Assembly (NCBI GenBank): GCA_963796155.1
Contig: CAWCKT010000048.1
Span: forward strand, 72,127 to 136,126
Source of the DNA: AP-15 sp963796155
GTDB lineage: Bacteria > Pseudomonadota > Alphaproteobacteria > ATCC43930 > CGMCC-115725
Length of the DNA: 64,000 nt
Direction: 5' to 3'
Positions 60,214-64,000 of the stretch are shown here, in pieces. The notes beneath the pieces are model-generated. The model was given only the letters and a program-made list of their open reading frames with translations. It was not told the origin of the DNA and searched no databases. The translations under genes were made by a program, and so were the position numbers. Every line of letters begins with the position of its first letter. The first letter of the stretch is position 1.

Positions 60214-60499
60214 CTCGATGATGATCACCTGCCCTGCCCACTCCTGCCCCCTGATCCCCTCATTCCTGGTTCCCGGTGACCTGGCATGCCCCGAGCAGGA
60301 CTGCGGCACCGTCATCCACATCACGATCCCGGACAGCCTGTTCCCCGCTGACCCGATGACGCTGATGGAGCAGGGCGCCGCCGCGCAGCACGAGTTCGTC
60401 CGCTCCCGCGAGATGGCCGGGTTCTCAAGGTCGGAGGCCATGCAGATCCTCGTCGCGATCACCCAGGCCAACATCATGAAGGACAACGGCAATGGCTGA
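60206..60499 (+). CDS. Phage-like protein with zinc-ribbon-like motif
   Basis: A 97-residue protein (GTG start): MITCPAHSC and LACPEQDCGTVIHITIP give four Cys in a ribbon-like arrangement, then a helical C-terminus FVRSREMAGFSRSEAMQILV. Role unknown; probably metal binding. Coupled to neighbours by overlaps. Confidence 0.6.
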   Translation: MADSMMITCPAHSCPLIPSFLVPGDLACPEQDCGTVIHITIPDSLFPADPMTLMEQGAAAQHEFVRSREMAGFSRSEAMQILVAITQANIMKDNGNG

Positions 60500-60779
60500 C
60501 GACATCATGCTCACCAGCGGCAACCTGAACTGGACCAACGTTCCGGACGGCATCAGCATCGCCGAGGCTCTCGCCACCGCGCAGTCCAAGGGGGAGCCGG
60601 TGCGTGGCCGGGTCATCACGGGTATCAGCGGGACCGCAGGCAACGGCGACGGTATCCAGCGTGCGATCGACTACTGGATCGCCCTTGACGGCACCGTCAC
60701 CGTGTCACCAGGTTACGAGGCCATCATCAGCGACGGGGCAATCCGGGGCTTCCGGGTCTTGGAGGCCGCCCGTGAGTGA
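60492..60779 (+). CDS. Phage-like hypothetical protein
   Basis: A 95-residue beta-rich protein starting MADDIMLTSGNLNWTNVPDG and ending GAIRGFRVLEAARE. No recognised domain. It overlaps the next GTG start by 8 nt. Confidence 0.6.
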   Translation: MADDIMLTSGNLNWTNVPDGISIAEALATAQSKGEPVRGRVITGISGTAGNGDGIQRAIDYWIALDGTVTVSPGYEAIISDGAIRGFRVLEAARE

Positions 60780-61314
60780 CGCCGCCTACCTCGCCGCCGA
60801 CGCCGAAGACCGCCGCGCCGCTCTTGCTGCCGCTACGTCTCTCCTCGCTGCCCGGGGTGACCTCAGCCCCCCCGAATGGCTCACCCACGCAGATACCGCC
60901 TACCGGTGGCTGCGTGCCCGCGACTCTCTCACCGCCGTCTCGGTAGCGATCGTGCCCGGGACTCCATACAAGGAAGGAACCAGTCCCATGACCGCAACCT
61001 TTGACCTCTCCGACACTGACCAGGTGGTCTTCAGCCTTGAAGGAGTCGACGCGAAGGGCGCGTCCGTGCCCCTCGACTCCGGTTTCACCGCCGTGTTCTC
61101 GCTCGCCGACCCCGACTCCTCGGGCGCCGTCCTCACCGACAACGGCGACGGCACCGCCATCGTGGCCGCCGGCGTACCGGATGCCAACCTGATGCTGTCG
61201 GTCGTCGTGACCAACCCGGACGGTTCCACCCTCAACGGCGCCGAAGCGATCATCGTGCAGGCGACGGCGGCGACGACCGTGGGCCTGGTCGCGGGCACGC
61301 CCACCGCCGAGTAG
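60772..61314 (+). CDS. Phage-like protein with C-terminal Ig-like/tail-type domain
   Basis: A 180-residue frame (GTG start). The first 70 residues are helical (YLAADAEDRRAALAAATSLL ... TAYRWLRARDSLTAVSV). After GTPYKEGTSP a second unit starts with MTATFDLSDTDQVVFSLEGV and reads as an Ig-like beta-sandwich (VVVTNPDGSTLNGAEAIIVQ), as in phage tail or head decoration proteins. A ribosome binding site (AAGGAAGGAACC) lies before that internal ATG at 60988, so two proteins may be made from one frame. Confidence 0.6.
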   Translation: MSDAAYLAADAEDRRAALAAATSLLAARGDLSPPEWLTHADTAYRWLRARDSLTAVSVAIVPGTPYKEGTSPMTATFDLSDTDQVVFSLEGVDAKGASVPLDSGFTAVFSLADPDSSGAVLTDNGDGTAIVAAGVPDANLMLSVVVTNPDGSTLNGAEAIIVQATAATTVGLVAGTPTAE

Positions 61315-61450
61315 ACGCCCGGCCGGGGGCAGTGCCCGGATCGCACCTCCAGCCACTGCTCCTGCCGGTGCTATCGCCAGCCGGGGGCGGGCATCATTCC
61401 GGTCTTCCGGCGTGCTCCCTCCGCCCCCGGCTGGTGTCATCCTTGACCGC

Positions 61451-61726
61451 ATGAGCGACGACCTGATCCCCTACGACCTTGGCCCCGAGCCTCCTGGCGG
61501 TTTCAGGAACGTGTTCAAGCGCCCGGAGCGCCCCTACTGCCTCCCCGGCTGCGACCGCCTTGACGGCCACGACGGGCGCGACGCCGGAGCCTGCATGCGG
61601 GACGGGGAAGTGCTCACGCGGGGCCCGCTTGACCTAGAGCACCGGCACGTGCCGCTTCCCTCTCGCTGCTATCAGTCCGAGTACGGCTTCACCGTTCACA
61701 TCAAGGGCGCATGCGAGTGCCGGTGA
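61451..61726 (+). CDS. Phage-like hypothetical protein
   Basis: A 91-residue protein starting MSDDLIPYDLGPEPPGGFRN, with CLPGCDRLDGHDGRDAGAC and CYQSEYGFTVHIKGACECR, six Cys in all, which could bind zinc. The start at 61451 is preferred over an in-frame GTG at 61412. Its TGA overlaps the GTG of the next gene. Confidence 0.6.
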   Translation: MSDDLIPYDLGPEPPGGFRNVFKRPERPYCLPGCDRLDGHDGRDAGACMRDGEVLTRGPLDLEHRHVPLPSRCYQSEYGFTVHIKGACECR

Positions 61727-62019
61727 GGGACTCGCCCAGCCTCGGCCCCTGTACCTGCGGCGGCGCGCTGGCCAAGATCGGCCCGCACAGCTACCAGTGC
61801 CGTGCCTGCCGTCAACGCTGGCGCGACGACCGCCTCCCCGCGGAAGGATTCCTGACCATGGTCACCCCGGAGACCGACTACCCGCCGTGGTTCACGACGG
61901 GCATCTGCCCGTTCTGCGGCAGGAGCCTGAAGGACGGCGGCTGGCACTTCCGCAGGCGCGGCAAGATGTCCGAGGACGGTCCGTCCGTGTACGAGTCCTG
62001 CGGAGTCGTCATCCGCTAG
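61723..62019 (+). CDS. Phage-like zinc-ribbon protein
   Basis: A 98-residue protein. First half CTCGGALAKIGPHSYQCRAC is a CxC...CxxC ribbon; second half has ICPFCGRSLKDGGWHF and a later Cys. Either GTG 61723 (coupled, GTGA) or ATG 61711 could be the start. Probably nucleic-acid or protein binding. Confidence 0.6.
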   Translation: MRDSPSLGPCTCGGALAKIGPHSYQCRACRQRWRDDRLPAEGFLTMVTPETDYPPWFTTGICPFCGRSLKDGGWHFRRRGKMSEDGPSVYESCGVVIR

Positions 62020-62038
62020 AATGAACGAATAAGGCCCC

Positions 62039-62068
62039 GGTACCTGCGACCTCCCAGAAGCAGGCACC
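62039..62068 (+). other. Imperfect hairpin before the portal gene
   Basis: GGTACCTGC and GCAGGCACC pair with one mismatch around a 12-nt loop, flanked by CCCC and GGGC. No T-run follows, so it may be a processing or regulatory hairpin rather than a terminator. Confidence 0.35.
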
Positions 62069-62146
62069 AGGGCGAGGCCACACCGATTACGGCGGTGCGA
62101 CACCTTGAACGTTAACACGCAGGTCAGATATGTCCCGGAGGTGAAC

Positions 62147-64000
62147 GTGGCCTCCACCCGTTCTGCGATTCTGGCGGCTTCCAAGGCCATGCCGGGAGGC
62201 GGACGGCCGAATCCCGGCCCCCAGCAGATGCAAGGGCCGTACGTCGGGCAAATGAGCCCTCTCGTCCAGCAGTTGGGCAACGAGCGGGGGTACTGCCTCG
62301 CCCCCGAGACGCGGGTCCTGTGCCCGGATTTCCTGTGGCACCCAGTCGGCTCGCTTATCCCCGGCGATGATGTCATCGCCTTCGATGAGAAGCCCGAACC
62401 AGGGCGCCGCCGCCACATGCACATAGCGACGGTGCTTGCCACCCCGCGGCTCGTGCGCCCGTCGCACCGTGTGCGGTTCACGAATGGCCGCGAAGTCGTG
62501 GCATCAGCGGAGCACATGTGGCTCTCGCCCGACAGCCGGTGGATGCTTACCCGGAACCTCTGCCCCGGCCGCGAGGTCATGTACCTGGGTGCCCCGTGGG
62601 ACGGCCCTGATACCTCATGGGAGTCTGGCTGGCTAGCTGGCGCCTTTGACGGTGAGGCAAACCTCTCGCCGCGCGGAGGCAAAAGCGCGGGCTGCGGCTG
62701 GTATCTGAACTTCACGCAGAAGTCTGGTGGCGTCCTTGATCACGCTGAGCAGTTGCTCAAGGAAAAGGGTTACGAGGTAAGGCCCGAAGTCAACGACCTG
62801 GCCAAGGACATGTACCGGCTCTGTGTCACGGGCATGTACGACTGCTTCCGCTTCCTTGGTGAATGCCGCCCGGTACGGTTGTTGGCGAAGGCGCCCGCAT
62901 GGCTGGAGGGCACGAGCTACGCGCGCAGCCGGGGCACGGTTCGCAGTCGCGAGTACGTCGCCATCGTTGAATCGGTCGAGTTCCTGGGCGACCGGGAGGT
63001 CGTGGGGATCGCGACCAGCACGCGGACCCTGTTTGCTGAGGGGTTGTTCAGCCACAACTCAAACCTCTACGGCGGGTTTCTTCCCCGGCCGCCGCGAGAC
63101 GTTCACTGACGGCGCGTTCTCCCCGTTCAGCCCGATCATGCCGGTGCCGATCGACGCGCCGCCACCCGGCTACGAGCGGCCCGAGCCGCGCCGGTTCCAG
63201 TACCGCACCGGCTACAACCTCCCGGTCGGCGACCCCGGCACCGAAGAGGGCTACAAGCTCGCGCCGTTCTCAACCCTGAAAACCCTCTCCAAGAGCTATT
63301 CTATAGCAAGACGTTGCATCCAGATCGTGAAGAAGGAAGTCTGCGGCCTGGAATGGGACATCACCATGACGTCCCACGCGGAGAAGGCGTACCAGGGCGA
63401 CCGCGAGGCAATGCGGGACTTCGGGGAACGCCGTGCCAAGGCGATGCGGTTCTTCAAGAAGCCGGACCCGAACTACTTCGACTTCACGTCGTGGCTGTCG
63501 GCCATGATCGAGCAGGTCCTGTCCATCGACGCCCTGTCCCTGTACATGTGCCCGAAGAAAGGCACCGGGCAGCGGCAGGGGCTGCTCGGGTCGGACCTGG
63601 ACTCGCTGTGGTGCATCGACGGCGAGACCATCCGCCCGCTGCTGGCGTTGCACGGCGGGATGCCGATGCCGCCCGCGCCGGCGTACCAGCAGTACGAGTA
63701 CGGCGTCCCCCGCGCCGACTTCACGACAATGCTCGCCGGGCTGGACCTGCCGGAAATCGCCGGCAGCGAGGCAGAGGCGTACCGCGGCGACCAGCTCATG
63801 TACCTGCCGATGGTCCCGTTCCCCGACTCGCCTTACGGCTTCTCGCCGACCGAGCAGGCCCTGGTCCCGATCATGACCGGGCTGCGCAAGCAGGGCTACC
63901 AGCTTGAGTTCTTCACCGAGGGCACCGTCCCCGCGGTGTACATCTCGCCCGGTGACACGTCGATGACGCCGAACCAGATCCGCGAACTCCAGGATTCATT
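62147..64000 (+). CDS. Phage portal-like protein, interrupted by an intein and one frame change, partial
   Basis: The N-extein (49 residues from GTG 62147, behind CCCGGAGG) ends at NERGY; a TTG start at 62105 is less likely. The intein occupies 62294-63058. The C-extein starts SNLYGG and, after a +1 shift near 63075-63088, continues with RRETFTDGAFSPFSPIMPVP, SIARRCIQIVKKEVCGLEWD and MRFFKKPDPNYFDFTSWLSA, then LPMVPFPDSPYGFSPTEQAL, running off the window end. These motifs fit portal proteins of tailed actinophages. The portal forms the 12-fold DNA entry ring of the capsid. No terminase is seen upstream. Confidence 0.8.
62294..63058 (+). mobile_element. Intein with LAGLIDADG-type endonuclease motif
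   Basis: A 255-residue protein-splicing element. It begins with Cys1 in CLAPETRVLCPDF (block A), has the block B His in VASAEHMWL, and ends with VVGIATSTRTLFAEGLFSHN (blocks F and G) followed by Ser+1. Between them WLAGAFDGEANLS matches the LAGLIDADG homing-endonuclease motif; a second motif is not evident, so endonuclease activity is uncertain. All residues needed for splicing (Cys1, B-block His, penultimate His, terminal Asn, Ser+1) are present. Confidence 0.88.

Noticed and set aside
1..64000. Complete restriction, CBASS, retron or other defence operon
   Set aside because: Only brnTA and an orphan MntA-like gene are intact; other defence-like genes are fragments or single genes without partners.

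Overview
The window reads as a GC-rich alphaproteobacterial chromosome segment (Rhizobiales- or Rhodospirillales-like) from 1 to about 57,950. The gene content fits: selAB, ubiA/ubiD, an alphaproteobacterial gshA, pheA-kdsB-cytochrome c-hisN-yejAB, DUF3309 and PRC-barrel stress proteins, and promoters of the GGAAC-N16/17-CGTT type used by the alphaproteobacterial general stress sigma factor EcfG. From about 57,996 to the end, style and content change to a tightly packed actinobacteriophage-like cassette (ATGA/GTGA overlaps, tiny genes, a portal gene carrying an intein). That tail is either a prophage edge or a contig misjoin.

Layout. 1-2.1 kb: end of selA, then selB. 2.1-17.3 kb: a stress and signalling neighbourhood with an ECF sigma factor, an iron-permease-family protein, DUF3309, a 26-residue membrane peptide, two PRC-barrel genes (one frameshifted), two hybrid histidine kinases, a Crp/Fnr regulator, two single-domain receivers, an AI-2E-family exporter, a YqjD-like protein and two small exported proteins. 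Seven EcfG-like promoters sit here, six of them 34-40 nt from a start codon. 17.5 kb: a clear selenocysteine tRNA gene (selC), so three of the selenocysteine incorporation genes lie within 17.6 kb. 17.6-21.5 kb: a leftward operon with a mutarotase, an iron-dependent dehydrogenase and two paralogous exported proteins with ABM-like domains. 21.8-28.2 kb: a cobalamin-type binding protein, an SDR, and a ribose-type ABC transporter whose binding-protein gene is cut off from its partners by 1.8 kb of degenerate DNA.

28.3-30.1 kb and 40.2-45.1 kb are two accessory pockets full of toxin-antitoxin and defence debris: BrnT/BrnA, a HepT fragment fused to an hsdM fragment, a duplicated hsdM piece, a DUF4365 fragment, a HEPN-like gene, DUF3800, an MntA-like gene followed by a HepT-IS1595 chimera, a rhodanese fragment and tiny membrane-protein cassettes. 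Each pocket ends in similar CCCTG-rich palindromic DNA. Between and after them lie core genes: pmbA, ubiD, a methyltransferase and ubiA (leftward operon); rsmE and gshA (rightward); an MHS-type MFS transporter; binding proteins; pheA, kdsB, a membrane cytochrome c, hisN, yejA and yejB (yejE/yejF absent); and a flavin monooxygenase-amidohydrolase pair.

Several otherwise well conserved genes (PRC-barrel, ubiD, MFS, phage portal) are each broken by what looks like one extra base. This is more likely consensus error than biology and should be settled first. No single complete, clearly novel system was found. The strongest unusual items are selC with a perfect palindrome over its putative promoter, the EcfG-like promoter series, the IS1595-HepT chimera, and the portal intein in a sequence of apparently foreign origin.
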